Part shown: positions 1 through 11,869 of the stretch, in pieces
How positions within the stretch are numbered: position 1 is the first letter of the stretch
Layout: the number at the start of each line of letters is the position of its first letter
Position numbers and translations under genes: made by a program
Assembly (NCBI GenBank): GCA_028023455.1
Contig: JAQFVV010006245.1
Coordinates: 5,825,276 to 5,889,275, forward strand
DNA from: Epiperipatus broadwayi
Taxonomy: Eukaryota; Onychophora; Udeonychophora; Euonychophora; Peripatidae
DNA length: 64,000 nt
Direction of reading: 5' to 3'
Notes under the pieces: generated by a model
The model's database searches: none
The model's input: the letters and a program-made list of their open reading frames with translations, nothing else
Told to the model about the DNA's origin: nothing

Positions 1-1243
1 GCTGTTTTCCTTTTATCAAAAAAATTAATTTCCAGACTTTTATCAATACTTAAAGAATTCTCTGATCAATCCAGCCTCCAGTTTAATATGACCAAGTCAT
101 CTGCCTGATATATATCCTCAGGTAAGACCATTCCAGGAGCATTTGCAGCGAAGCCTCAGAACTTCTTGGGCTTCCCTATATTTGAATCCACTTCCACCAT
201 GAAGAAATCTATCCAAGAAAAGCTACTTCAATCCACACAGAGAATCACATCCTCTCTGGTACATGTCCGTGTTCACCAAGTCCTCCCTTATCAATATACT
301 AATATACCCTAGAATATCCTATTTCACCCCAGTAGTCAATTTTACCAAAGTCTTCATCAGGAAGATACATAAGATGTGCACTGATCTGATTAGAGGGGGC
401 AAAAGTGCAACCATAAGCTTGAGAAATCTACAGAAACACATAGAACTCAATGGATTATCCCTACATTCCATAGATACTTTTATATTTCAATGTCCCTACA
501 ATTCTTTCTATAGAATGTGTCTGCCGTATCCCAACTATTCACCCTCCAGAGATGTCACTCCCATAGATAAGCCTCCCCCCATTAGGACCAATTGGCAGGC
601 AACCCTCGCATGTCTTATCTCCAAACATACTATGCTTCCTAACAAATCGTCCTCAATAAAAATCAAGCTCTGGAATGCTTACTACATCCTTAATCCTGAT
701 GTTTCTGCAGGATCAACTCTCCTCAGGCTTAACAACCATCTGCTAATCAAGAAATTTAAGCAATGGTTCCTTGAACCCAAATATTTTGATTTTCTGATGA
801 AGATAAATATTAATGCCTTGCCTACTAAACACTTTGTGGTGCATCATCGAGGATTCTCAAACATAGAATCCTCTTGCTCTTTATGCCTCAGAGAGGATGA
901 AACTTTTCTTCATCTCCTCTACCACTGTGTTTCCCTTCATTCCTACAGAGACCTTATAGCCTCAATGTTAAATAACAATATGCCTGCTCTGTCGACTCTC
1001 ATTGACAATATACTACGTGGATCCATCCCGGAGATATGATTAACAACATTTGTACTGTTCTCACTATGTTACATGCGGTACTGGCTCACCTTTAATCATG
1101 CACTGGAATGTCTGCTTGAGCTCTATATTAACAAAATGGAAAAAATTAGGAAAAGGGACCAGAATTTGGCCACCTCTTACATCTATGATTCTACATGGAA
1201 ATTATTGACATGGCCCCCAAAAGCTGATTCCTTTCATTCCTGA
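1..1243 (+). pseudogene. LINE reverse transcriptase, C-terminal part with zf-RVT zinc motif, broken
   Basis: The longest open piece is 263-1039 (258 codons). Around residues 186-222 it shows the end signature of many LINE ORF2 proteins: LPTKHF, a basic RGF, then C205-x2-C208-x8-H217-x4-C222, a zf-RVT type CCHC knuckle thought to bind template RNA. The upstream coding sequence (1-255) is in another frame, so a one-base indel lies near 255-262, and that part has an in-frame TGA at 106-108. Downstream, the same frame continues past the TGA at 1037-1039 for 67 more codons to a TGA at 1241-1243, so 1037 is a nonsense change rather than the natural end. The protein would have worked in target-primed reverse transcription. 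Clade assignment to L1/Tx1 rests on the zf-RVT tail and is an inference. This copy is inactive. Confidence 0.75.
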
Positions 1244-1650
1244 ATAGAAAGCTCATACTCTGGAGAGTGATTTGAGACTAAATGGCCTGCATCCCTTTGT
1301 GATGACTTACCTTGCTCTGCGTGATTATTGCCCAGACCCTGAATTTTATGGAAGTAACCTCCAATATGAAGGGTCGATTTGATCATGCAGAGCATGGACA
1401 AAGGATTAGATTTATCATTGAACTGTATAAGACATGCAAGCATGGTCACCTATCAACAAGATACTATTCCGGACCCGTTTCTTGCTAATATGCTTCATAT
1501 TAGTCCTTTTATCTGGTGTCAAGCAAGATATCAATATTGAACTTTTATCCCCCTGATTATCATGTAATATATTCTATGTTTAACTGTTATCATATGTTAT
1601 AACCAAATTTCTGAATAAAAATTCTATATTTTATATAATAAAAAAAATGA
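1..1650 (+). mobile_element. 3' part of an L1/Tx1-like non-LTR retrotransposon (LINE), entering from the left edge
   Basis: Holds the end of a reverse-transcriptase ORF (see the pseudogene entry), then about 400 bp of non-coding 3' UTR ending in an A-rich stretch with an AATAAA-like signal near 1613-1650. The block is clearly less AT-rich than its surroundings. The 5' part lies outside the window. The 3' boundary is approximate and no target duplication could be judged. Confidence 0.7.
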
Positions 1651-1835
1651 ACAAAACTTTAAAAAAAAACAACTTAGTATAGAAACAGTTATTTCACAAT
1701 AAAAAGAAAAGATGTAACATATAAAAAAAATGAACGATATCATAACATGTAAGAAAGAGTCCTACAAAGAGTTAAATAGTATTAAAAAAACAAAAAAAAA
1801 ACAAAGCAACAATCACAATTATTACAGCTTCTGAA

Positions 1836-1864
1836 TTGTCAAGCATTTTAAATGAAGAAGTGAA

Positions 1865-1900
<36 letters not shown>

Positions 1901-3060
1901 GAAATATGAGATTATTGATATTTGGAAAGGAACAGGCAATGAAGTAGAAAAATTTCTGATAAAACTATATTCCAAATATGAAAACAATAAAGATGTAATA
2001 GATGACTGTAAGAGTGCAATAGTACAGGTGATAAACAAGATATTAGAAATTACAGACCTATTTTTTTTTTTTATCAATTCTAGATAAAATCTAATCAACC
2101 AAAAGTTCAATTGTATTTAAAAGTATTTTTAGCAAAATGGATCATATCCAATTTGTTGGTCATTATGCTTTGGATTTGTAGATTATGAAATAACATTTGA
2201 TTATATAAGCATTTTCATGATGATTAGTGTTTTGGATTATCAAGATATAAATTAAGAATATTGTCATCTTCTAAACAAGATTTACAAAAGTATGGCAGCA
2301 GTGATTAGATATTATATAATGATTCTAAGAAGACTAAAATTGAGAAAGATATAATCAGGATTTTTAAAACACTTTTACAAGAAATATTTTGTAGATTAAA
2401 ATAGGAAGCTAAGGCAATAAAAATAAAGGTAGATTACTTAAGTCATCTAGATTTTGAAAATGATATAATTGTTTTTATAAGTAATGCTTCACACCTTCAG
2501 GAAATATTGCAAATGTTATCAAATGAAAGAAAAAAAATAGGCTAAAAATAAATACTAAAAGACTAAACCTAATGTTTAGCAGACTTTCTCAGAAGAAGAA
2601 AATACAAGAATAATAATTGTGAATTATAAGAATTTAAAAAAGTAGGGATAATGATAAAAGGCTAAAATATTGTTTAATAGTTTCTTTCAGAAAAACATTA
2701 AGATCAATAATCATGAATTAAAGTAAGTTAATTATAAACACTTTGGTCAAATTATTAAAACAGATGGAAAATTAATGAAGGAAATTAATCTTACAATTAA
2801 ACTTGGATGGAATGCTTAAATAAAAATAGTTTAATATTAAATAGAAATATGCCTATGTACACATATAAAGTCTTTTCTATGAATAATTTTTTTGGGTTTG
2901 ATGAAATGGAATATTAACAACAGTAAATTTATATAAAAATGTGGCCTAATCATCTTTTAATGGTGTTAAAGATCCAGATTTGTTGCACTAAACAAAATAA
3001 ACACAGTTTTTCAGAGAATTATGGAAGGGAAGTAATGAACTACAGATACAGTTAGTGAGC
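1836..3060 (+). pseudogene. RTE-type LINE remnant, reverse transcriptase region, heavily decayed
   Basis: Fragments in all three frames match, in order, the RTE copies at 6.5-9.5 kb and 14.1-15.4 kb. They are an LNEEV linker (1842 on), an EKFLIKLYSKY segment (about 1950), a VDYE-like catalytic region near 2170-2200, a segment matching the RQG/SP region near 2330-2400, LDFENDI in place of the LDFADDV catalytic box near 2447-2470, and a Y-x-FGQIINTDG-like segment near 2730-2770. Many stops and indels and an AC/TA microsatellite (1866-1901) interrupt it. A 70-bp local duplication lies at 2556-2720. Old and inactive. Confidence 0.65.
1866..1901. repeat. (AC)n(AT)n microsatellite inside the RTE remnant
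   Basis: About eleven AC units followed by about six AT units. It interrupts the RTE reading frame just after the LNEEV motif, so it arose or expanded after insertion. Confidence 0.9.
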
Positions 3061-6000
3061 ATGTTTTCTATGCAAGTAATGTCCAGATAAAACAATGAGT
3101 GAACATTGTAAACTATATTATATCTGAACCATGGAAAACTTTATTTTAACATATCAATTCATATGCATATAATATGCATGCATAATTAAATAAGCATGCA
3201 TATTTAAAAAAAATCAGATATAAAATTATTATTAATATATATTAATCCCAATGAAGCTAAATTTTCATAAGTTAAGAAAACTTAAAAACATATACATGTA
3301 TAGTTTTATTTAATGTCAATATTTTTGTGCATATATTTTATATCTCACTATTGATATCTAATTTCAGTCACGTACTTTTATTAATGGAGTATAAATTTTA
3401 TTCTAGCTTTTGAAAAACAATGCAAACCTGCCATTGATGATAATTAAGTTTTTTGATTAATAATAGTGCTTTTTTACAATTCTCTTCTATCACAAACTCT
3501 ATTTTTAAATAAATCATTTGGAAAAAAAATCCCTAGAATTTGATTTCATTATTTCGCATTCAATATGTCTATGTATTCGTTGATTTATTAACATATATTT
3601 CACATATAATGTAATGTTGTTATGCCAGAAATGCAAGGTCACAGATTCAATGAAGTATAAATAACATTCAGTTAATTTACATATATCTATGACTAAAAAA
3701 TTTAATAAAGGAAATAGTTGGAATTGTGTACAATTGTTAAGTAATGTAACATGCTTTACGAATACAAAAATTTAATTATAACAGCATTTGTCTTAATAAT
3801 CTCAATGAACTTAAGTTATGTGCTATATAAATGAAATAAAAACTTAACTATAGAACAGTCAAAAAATATTTTTAAAAACGATTTTTTAAATATGCATATT
3901 TTAGAATGAATTAAAATAAAAAAAAAAAAAGATCAAAGTGATAAACGAACTTATAGGAAATTACTATATAGCCGATAAAACTTAATACAAAGTGTGTGCG
4001 TTTTAAATTAAGATTCACTGCCTGAATTAGCTTTATATTGTAGAATTTTTTTTATTATTAAAAGTCAAATAAATGAAAACAATGAGATTAAATCAGCTTG
4101 GGATCAAACTATCGTATGCCTCCACATATTCTAAACTCACAAGACTATTGTTAAGAATTTAGAAATATAAACGAACTAGAGAAAATAAACGATAGATATT
4201 AAAAATAAAATTCTATTAAAGATTTTAGATAAAGACAATTTATATGCTCTGAATATATATAAAATTTAATCAAACTAAAACAATAACATATCTATTTACA
4301 AAAACTGTACATATACTTGTACATTCTTTTAATTCTTACTTGCATATTTAAAAAATTGGAATTAATGAAGTATTTTTGGTTAGTAGAAACTATTTCATTT
4401 AATGTCTTTTAAGAGAAAATTTATTATTACCGAATTATTATTTAATTGTATTCAAAATATGACGCTAATTCAATTTGCAAAGATTAATCATAATTTATTA
4501 CCTGAAAGAAAAAAAAAGAATGATTGTGTAAGAAATATTTTCAACAATAGGCTTTTAAAAGTAAAAGAATATTGAAAATAATTTTGTTAGAAGCCAAAAT
4601 CATAAAAATGTTTGTAATAAATTTTAAGTATATTCTATATATATTTTTAATTCATCTCTAATTAGAATTTATAAAAATGTAATTAAAAAACATTAATCAA
4701 TAACGAGCAAAGTAATTTTAATATATACACAATAATAATATTTAATAATGAGCAAATTAATTATAATATGTGCGTGTACATATGTGTTTATAATAATAAT
4801 ATTTATACATCCTTTCAAGTTAAATAAATAAAAAAACTATTAATATGGAAAAATATTGTTCACAAATAATTTGTTGTTGATAGATTTAAAAAATCGACAG
4901 TTCGAAAAACAATGGATCTGTATTTTTATACAACTATTTTAATAACAGTGAATTCAGAACTAATGAAAATAGATGATACACAAATAATCGATGGATGGAT
5001 GGATGGATCAAGAGTTAATTAAACTTTTATGTTGTTGAATTTAAAAATTATGCAGAACCAGGATTTTTTTTTAAAAAAGAAAATAAATAAATCACTTCAA
5101 TTTTAATTTCTATATTTATTTACGAAACAACAAACAGAAAACAAGTAATTAAATTAATAAAAGTTTTTTTCTTTTTTAAAAAAGCAAATTAATAAGGTTG
5201 TTAATATCATTAAAATTTATGTCCCTTAGGAGAGCAAATAACAAAAGTTTTGTACATTTATCGATGAATTCGAAAAAATGATTTTCAATAACAAAGAGTT
5301 GGAAGGAGGGGCATCAGAATGATTATATAAATATGTAGTGTTTAATTCTAGATCTGGTAAAAAGAAAGTGGAAAATTGGAAATAAGCAGTGCATTAGGAA
5401 TACAGTGATAAAGTTAAATAAGAAAAAAAAAACACAAAGAAAATGTGTCACAGGGATTTCGTGATAAGTTCCTCTACTTTGAACTGGTGACACAAAATGA
5501 TAGAAATGTCAGTGAAAAATAAATAGCATAAAATAAATAAATGAGAATATTTACAAAAACACTATAATATAAGAAAGAATACTCAAATGTTAAGATTACT
5601 ATAAACAAATTGTGAAAGATTGTTTTGTTAATATGTTATAGGCACATTAATGATAAACTCTGAAAATAAAGGTGATAATGGGAAAGAAACACTGAAAGAT
5701 AGCAAAATGAAGATATTGGAAAAGAATAAGAAGTAATGTAGTGAGGAGAAAGTATGAATGACATTTGTTGAAAAAAAAATCATGAATCATATTTTAAATG
5801 TTTGGATCAAATGATAAGAATTATGAAGATAAAATATTACTAATTATAAACTCTATGATAAAAATAAATGTGTATATACAAAAATGATACTATTATTAAG
5901 CAGGAATAATAAAATTAAAAATTAAGAGCTTTTGCTATTATTTTTAATAATTCTATAAATTGAAATTGATAAAATTTATTAAAAATGAAAATTGCTTTTA

Positions 6001-6470
6001 CCATTGTGGTAGAACTGTGATTCCTGATTTGGGGTACAAATGGAGACATATAGGTATATGCTAAAAATTAAATAATGACAGAAAAAGACACATCTATTAA
6101 CTAATTAATAGAATGTATTGTTCATGTGGTTGCAGAAAGGAATTTGCTGCTAACTGAAAGGAGATTCTTTGATTCTTCTTTGAGAACATACAGAAACCAA
6201 GCACGACAAATTCCTAATAACCACTCTATACATTTTAGTTATTGCAGATTTTATTATTATAGGATTATTCATATAGTAAACAAACATGGATGAGGTGTTC
6301 ACCAACTTGGTCAGGCGCAGTTTGTGAGTTTATTGACTTTTTACATGTGAGTTTAAGATACATGATAATCTTCTCAGTAGTTTAATAGTTCTTAATTAGA
6401 ATATTAGTTACACTTTTTTAAGGCAAAAGGAATGTGTGATTCAAAATATATACAATTGCAACCATGTCAG
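3061..6470. other. AT-rich stretch without recognisable genes
   Basis: No sustained ORF or recognisable domain on either strand. Contains a short GGAT tandem array (about 4989-5007) and many A- and T-runs. The stretch 5640-5940 reads like very decayed LINE sequence, but I could not anchor any motif. Confidence 0.6.
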
Positions 6471-6879
6471 ACAAAGCTAAATTATATCACAAAGGCTATA
6501 AAACCATGAGCCACGTCAACAGTTGGCAGCTGAGGGCAGGGTGCTGAGAATCCCGGATTATGGATCAGCTTACCTTCTAATGCCAACCTTTTATTTAGGT
6601 ACCAACAACTTCTGATCACTTTCAAATGAAGGAAGATTTCAAAAATTGGAAGAACCATCTAATATTAAATGGGACTATATTGGACTTTGTGAAGTTAGAA
6701 GAGATAAAGAAACAATTGATTGGAAAAATAAACATGTATTATAAAAGCACAAATATATTGGAAGCAGAAGTGGAGTGAGAATCATTATAAATAAAAAATA
6801 GAAGTTTAACATTGTGGAGATTAATAATATATCAGACAGTATTTATCCAACCTTGTTTACAATAAAGTTTTGTTTATCT

Positions 6880-7530
6880 GCTCACTGCTCTGAATTTAAA
6901 AAACTAAGTATGCTATCTAAAATATTTTAATATCATACTGTATTGCCAATGATTTATAAGAGATGTACCAAATTTGACCAAATTATATTAAGTATTAATA
7001 AATTAAACATTGATTTAAAAATTTCATTCTAACTTTAATAAAAGCATTTTACTTGAAACAAACCAGGTAATTAATTATATATGTGTGGGGGGGGGAGATG
7101 ATGATCTGGACCAATTGATGAGTTCTGGTTCAGCATGAAATACATATTCTGGAGTTCATTTATATTTTTCATATGTGTGTGGTCATGTATATTAGTTGTA
7201 TGAGATAGAGTAGATGGTTGAAGGAGAGAGTTTGAAAGTCTGTGTTCAAATTCCCTATATTATGTATTAACACCCTATAATAAGCATTACTGAAAACTTT
7301 TTAATATTTTAACAAATTACTTTAAATTTGATATCAAAATATTTCAAATTTCATTTGACCACTGCTCTGGGTTTAAGAATCTATGTAAGTTATCTAAAAT
7401 ATTTTAGTGTTGTATTGCATTGCTAGTGATTTATATCAAATTTCAACAAATTCTATTATACATAAATATATTAAACTACAATTTCAAAATGTTATTTTAA
7501 CTTAAATAAAAGTGTTTATAAACAAACAGA
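6880..7530 (+). repeat. Duplicated segment of about 180 bp (6880-7070 and 7355-7530) flanking the foldback piece
   Basis: Both copies run in the same order: CACTGCTCTG, TTTAAGAA or TTTAAAAA, CTATCTAAAATATTTTA, TGATTTATA, AAATTT-AC-AAATT, then AAAT(A/T)AA and AAACA. They are clearly related but well diverged. They lie in the RTE element between endonuclease and RT. Confidence 0.6.
7095..7265 (+). repeat. Foldback (MITE-like) family D, one arm plus centre
   Basis: Matches the right half of the foldback at 16,385-16,660: shared GACCAATTGATGAGT centre, a block around CATATGTGTGTGGTC, then TTGTATGAGATAGAGTAGAT. It extends further at the outer end (to about 7265) than the 16.4 kb copy, so it helps define the arm terminus. 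The left arm is missing. It sits between two copies of a duplicated RTE segment and just after a run of nine G (7087-7095), unusual in this composition. Confidence 0.6.
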
Positions 7531-9465
7531 GATTGTAACTTAAATAAAAACATAATGAAAATAGTATTCACAATCGATATTCTTAATCTTCAGAAATATT
7601 CCAATGAATTTAAATTAGAACTTGAAAATCATTTTAAAATATTAATAGATTTTGAAGATGGTTAAATTTGAATAAAATTAATAGATAGATGACTCAATCA
7701 CAATTACAAAATACAACAAAAGATAACTGGCACAAGAAATAGCAATTGTCCAGTTAATGTTTTACTGAGACAAGACAATTTATGAAGAAAAGAAGGAATA
7801 TGAAAGTATGTACAAATTATCTATTAAAAAGAATTAAATATTTAAATTTGTAAAATGATATGAAAAAACATTAAGAACTACATAAGAAAATATAATTATG
7901 AATTAACAAGAAGAGCTATAGAAGAAAATTACTCTCAAAAATGTAAAACAATATCTTAATATACATAGAAAACTTATTTCTACAATATAAAAAAAAGATG
8001 AAACAGAACTATTGTTAAAAAGAGAAATTATATCATGAAATATTTTGAAGAGTTCTAAAGAATTATATAATAATAAAGAACAAAAAATAAGTATCTTGTA
8101 CAAATAGTATATCTTCTAAATTAGCAAGTATTTTAAATGAAGAGGTGAGATATGCAATTAAATCTATGAAGGGAAAAGGTTCAGAAAATGATGGATTTAT
8201 TATTAATAGTTCAAAAGAAGCAAGTGAAGAAATGGAACAAATTTTAGTAAAACTATATACCAAATGATTAAATGATAAAGATGTAACAGATGGTTGGAAC
8301 AACACAGTAGTAATATTGATATTCAAAAAAGTTGATAAAGAAGATATTAGAAATTATAGAACTATCATTCCTCTATCAGTTCTATTCAATTTTTTTTACC
8401 AAGATAAATATAAATTGTTAAAAATGAATTTTGGATTTTAACTAACTCAAAAAACAAGTTGGATTTCAAAGAGAATTTAGCAAAGTGAATCACATTCATA
8501 TATTAAAGGAAAATATAGAAAGGATCAAAGAATATGAGTTGCCATTATGCTTTGAATTTGTAGATTATGAAAATGCATTTTTCTTCAGTGATTAAAGTAT
8601 TGGACCATAAAGATATAGACTCAAGATATTATCATATTCAAAAGAATATTTATCAAAATGTATTTGCAAGGATTAGATTACACAATGTTACTAAGAGTAT
8701 TAATCAACACTGAGAAGAAGGAATGATAGGATGATTTCTTATCTCCAAACTTTTTATAATAGTTTTACAAAAAATATTTTGTGGCTAAAGAAGTAAAAGT
8801 AAATGGAAATTATTTAAGACATCTTGATTTTTCAGATGATGTTTGTTTTTGAAGATAATGTTTCAAAGCATTAGGACATGTTGAAGAATTATCAGATGGA
8901 AGTTAGAAAGTATGAAATATTCAAGAAATTATTTCAAGAGAGGCTGAATTAGAAGAAGTTAACAACTACAAATACTTTGATCAGATTATTAATACAGATG
9001 GAAACAGTATATGAAATTAATCATAAAATTAAACTTTGATACTTACTTATGAATCTAATACTTGAACACTTAACAGAAGGGCAAGATAAAGTCTTCAGAC
9101 TACTCAGTGAAATAAAGATAGATGTTTATTAAAGATAACAAGAAGGGATCAAAAATGAAATATGTTATTGAGAAAACAAACATTTTGTTGATATCATTAA
9201 AACAATTAAGAGCCTAAATTGAAACTGGGCTGGATATATTGCTGGAAGAAAAGATAACAGGTGGACAGTTGAAATCTTAAGCTGAATTGCAAGGGATTTT
9301 AAAAAATTTAGAAAGTTATCACACATGAGATGAAAGAGTGAAATCATGAAGTTTGCTAACATGATATGTAGAAGATAGATTTGATATTGAAGAAACTGGA
9401 TTAAACTCGGTGTGATCTTTACCTTCAATGGATGTATAATGGTTGAAAATGATATGATGATCTAA

Positions 9466-11180
9466 TAGAATGAGGTGTCTGCATTTCAATTTCAGAAGAT
9501 AATTGAGGTAAAAGTAAATTGCACTTATTTATAATTCCTTTTATTCTTTGTTTATCCCGATATAAAAGCAATGCATGTGATATAACCAAATCTAATACTT
9601 TTTCTATGTAAATATTTTAGATTTGACAGATGTCAAATTAGAAATACTTTAGTTTCGAAAATTAATATTTTAAAAGATAGACATTGACATGTCTAATAGA
9701 TTCGTGATTTTTTTAGTCTGGGAAATGTTCATTTTATATTGTGTTTAAACTCTATTTTATTAAATTGTTGGCTTTTGTTAAAGTTTAAAGCTTTTGCATT
9801 GCTTTATTATTAATTCAATGCGTTATTTGAACTACCCAATACAATCAGCCATTAATTTCTTTTATCTAGAAAGCTAGCATTATGGGAAATAATGTTAGCA
9901 ATGAGATTGGGTAGATTAGTTTATTGGATGGTTATGATATAATAGTCTAGGTTAGAAATGGAGACAGATCTTAATATCAATAAAAAAATATTACATCATC
10001 ATCAATTTCCACAAGGCTGACAATCAGAGAGATGATTTAATGTTTTGGTTTTACAGAGATTATATAATTGGAGAGTGTTTTTCATTTAGACATTTCAAAC
10101 TACAGTTAAAGTTATCTAGCAAATATTAAGTTTTTAGTGATCATCATCATTTATCCACTCCATGCTTAATTGCTTCAGCATGGTAGCTTGTTGAATTGTA
10201 TGATTATGAAAAAAGTAAATTTGCAAAGGAGTATAAAAAAATTCAACTAGTGACTGTTAGTGCCATGTAAATCATGATAATAATTATGACTAATACTATA
10301 TGAATATCCATATTCAACTTTCACTCTAATAAGAAAATTTAGAGTACAGACCATGAGATGAAAAGGATAGACCCATAAGTCACATGTTTAATGAAAGAAC
10401 ATAATTGAATAAATAATTTGAACATAAAAAAGTACTTATAATTTTGATATAAGAGAAACTAAAATATTCTTGACCAAATAAAATAACAAATCTATATAAA
10501 GATTTTACATTGATATTAAAGTTCTTTTTTAAATAAAACTGCCATTTTCATTTGATAGAACTTGAATATATATATTATAGGGTATTAAGTTCGAATCCTA
10601 CATAACAAATCCCAAAGATGTCAGAAGGAAAGGAGAAATTTTTTTTTTCTCTCCTCAATTGATAGTTTATTAATGAAGAGAATAATGTATACATTTTGAA
10701 TAGTTTAATAGTTATATTTAAGAATTAAATATATTGAGCATATATAAATAGTTGTCTGTAGCTGTAGACTCTGTAAATCTTTTTTAAAGTCTCCTTATTA
10801 ACTTTTTATATTACAATTTATATCTAATAAATTATAATGTTCTTTCTTAATACTGTTTTGATTTAATACTTGTCATTACTAATTTATTCTATGACCTTAG
10901 TACTAATAATATTAATAATCTGTAGCTTTAAATTAAAATTTAAACATTTACAGATATATCAAGAAAGGTTTTTAATAACTGTATATATTTTCTGTGTAAA
11001 AAGATTATATATATATTACTTAAGTCCACTTTTTTTATTTAAAAGTATTAAAACTGAGAGAGAAAGAGTGTCAATTCTAAAGATTTTAATCTGGTGTTAA
11101 AACTTGAGAAAAAAAGATATAGTCAATTTTAAAATAACTTTAGTGTTAGAAAAGTGGAAGAGAAAAATAACTCATTAGTA
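9466..11180. other. AT-rich stretch without recognisable genes
   Basis: No domain found. At 10,139-10,200 a CATCATCATTTATCCACTCC motif followed by a CATGCTT...AGCATGG inverted pair looks like an eroded SINE or LINE tail. At 10,588-10,597 a perfect pol III B-box (GTTCGAATCC) lacks a convincing A-box upstream. Nothing else supported. Confidence 0.5.
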
Positions 11181-11509
11181 ATTAATTACAGTTACAAAGA
11201 TTATTTTGGACCAACCAAAAATGCATTTTGATGAAAAGGAAAAAAAGTTCAAAAAAGATTAGATAATTATATCACATCTGTACAAATAGAAGTTTTTTGT
11301 AGCTGGCCAAGAGTCCACGTAGCTGTGGATATTCTTTTAGAGAAGATTGATGTGATGTCATAAAAAGCAGCACATATATATTGAGGAAGAAAGTCTATTT
11401 TTTTTTTTACTAAGTTCTAAGTGTTCAATGGTATTACTTCTTGAAAACACATTATTATTTTATGTGTTTTGAAGGATTCTACAGCAGAATGGAGATCTAA
11501 AAACAATAT

Positions 11510-11869
11510 TTGTTGAGGGTGCCTTTTGGCTGCCCAAAGAACTCTAGCACATTTGAAAAGCAGTTAAAACATCCTATGGCTGATCTCCGAAGACCCAAGA
11601 AGACTCTGAACCTTGCTGTTGCTTTTCCTATGCCATTTCTGAATTCCAAATCTAACACCAAAAAAAAAAAAATGCAAGAAGTATATGGAGAAAGAAAAAT
11701 ATCCATTTATCTATTAAAATACCCATACACAGAGCAAAAAGAAAGAAGAGGAAAGAAAGAAAATGAGGAACCCATTGTAATACTAGAGAAGAGCATTCTT
11801 AAAAAATGCAGTCTGTGCAATAACATCAACATCATCGCTGTAAAACAGAAAGAAGAATTACAAACCTAA
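11510..11869 (+). CDS. Unrecognised open frame of 119 codons, possibly an exon or transcribed relic
   Basis: Open for 119 codons in DNA where stops normally fall every 15-20 codons, and its first half (11,510-11,640) is distinctly richer in G+C than its neighbours. There is no ATG at the 5' end (the frame opens at a TTG). The predicted product is basic and Lys-rich with one CSLC pair near the C-terminus. I recognise no domain. There are no clear splice sites at the edges: a CAG lies just upstream (11,482-11,484) but without a strong pyrimidine tract. It may be part of a gene, a decayed element or chance. Confidence 0.25.
   Translation: MLRVPFGCPKNSSTFEKQLKHPMADLRRPKKTLNLAVAFPMPFLNSKSNTKKKKMQEVYGERKISIYLLKYPYTEQKERRGKKENEEPIVILEKSILKKCSLCNNINIIAVKQKEELQT

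Larger units (their letters stand above)
6480..9465 (+). pseudogene. Nearly full-length but ancient RTE-type LINE (endonuclease plus reverse transcriptase)
   Basis: Read in pieces across three frames, this has the order of an RTE element of about 3 kb. First comes an APE-type endonuclease start near 6640-6830 (WDYIGLCEVRRDKETIDW, then GVRIIINKK and ISDSIYP). The linker follows, with FKLELENHF near 7605 and RAIEENYSQK near 7912. The RT begins with LNEEVRYAIKSMKGKGSEND (8138 on), LVKLYTK, then the equivalents of VDYE (about 8560), GVRQGD (about 8715) and LDFADDV (about 8825), and a C-terminal WAGHIARRDDNRWT-like segment near 9225-9262. The end matches the 3' end of the 14.1 kb copy, finishing in ATGATATGATGAT near 9450. 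A foldback piece and a local duplication sit inside at 6.88-7.53 kb. Stops and frameshifts throughout make it inactive. Confidence 0.7.

Noticed and set aside
1234-1449. 71-codon - strand frame
   Set aside because: Antisense to the LINE 3' UTR, no recognisable features.
1772-2110. 112-codon frame on the - strand, and a + strand frame starting at 1836
   Set aside because: The - frame is translation of the AC/TA microsatellite and the antisense of an RTE remnant; the + frame is the RTE remnant itself, not an independent gene.
10588-10597. Perfect B-box GTTCGAATCC
   Set aside because: No A-box or cloverleaf upstream; probably chance or a SINE scrap.
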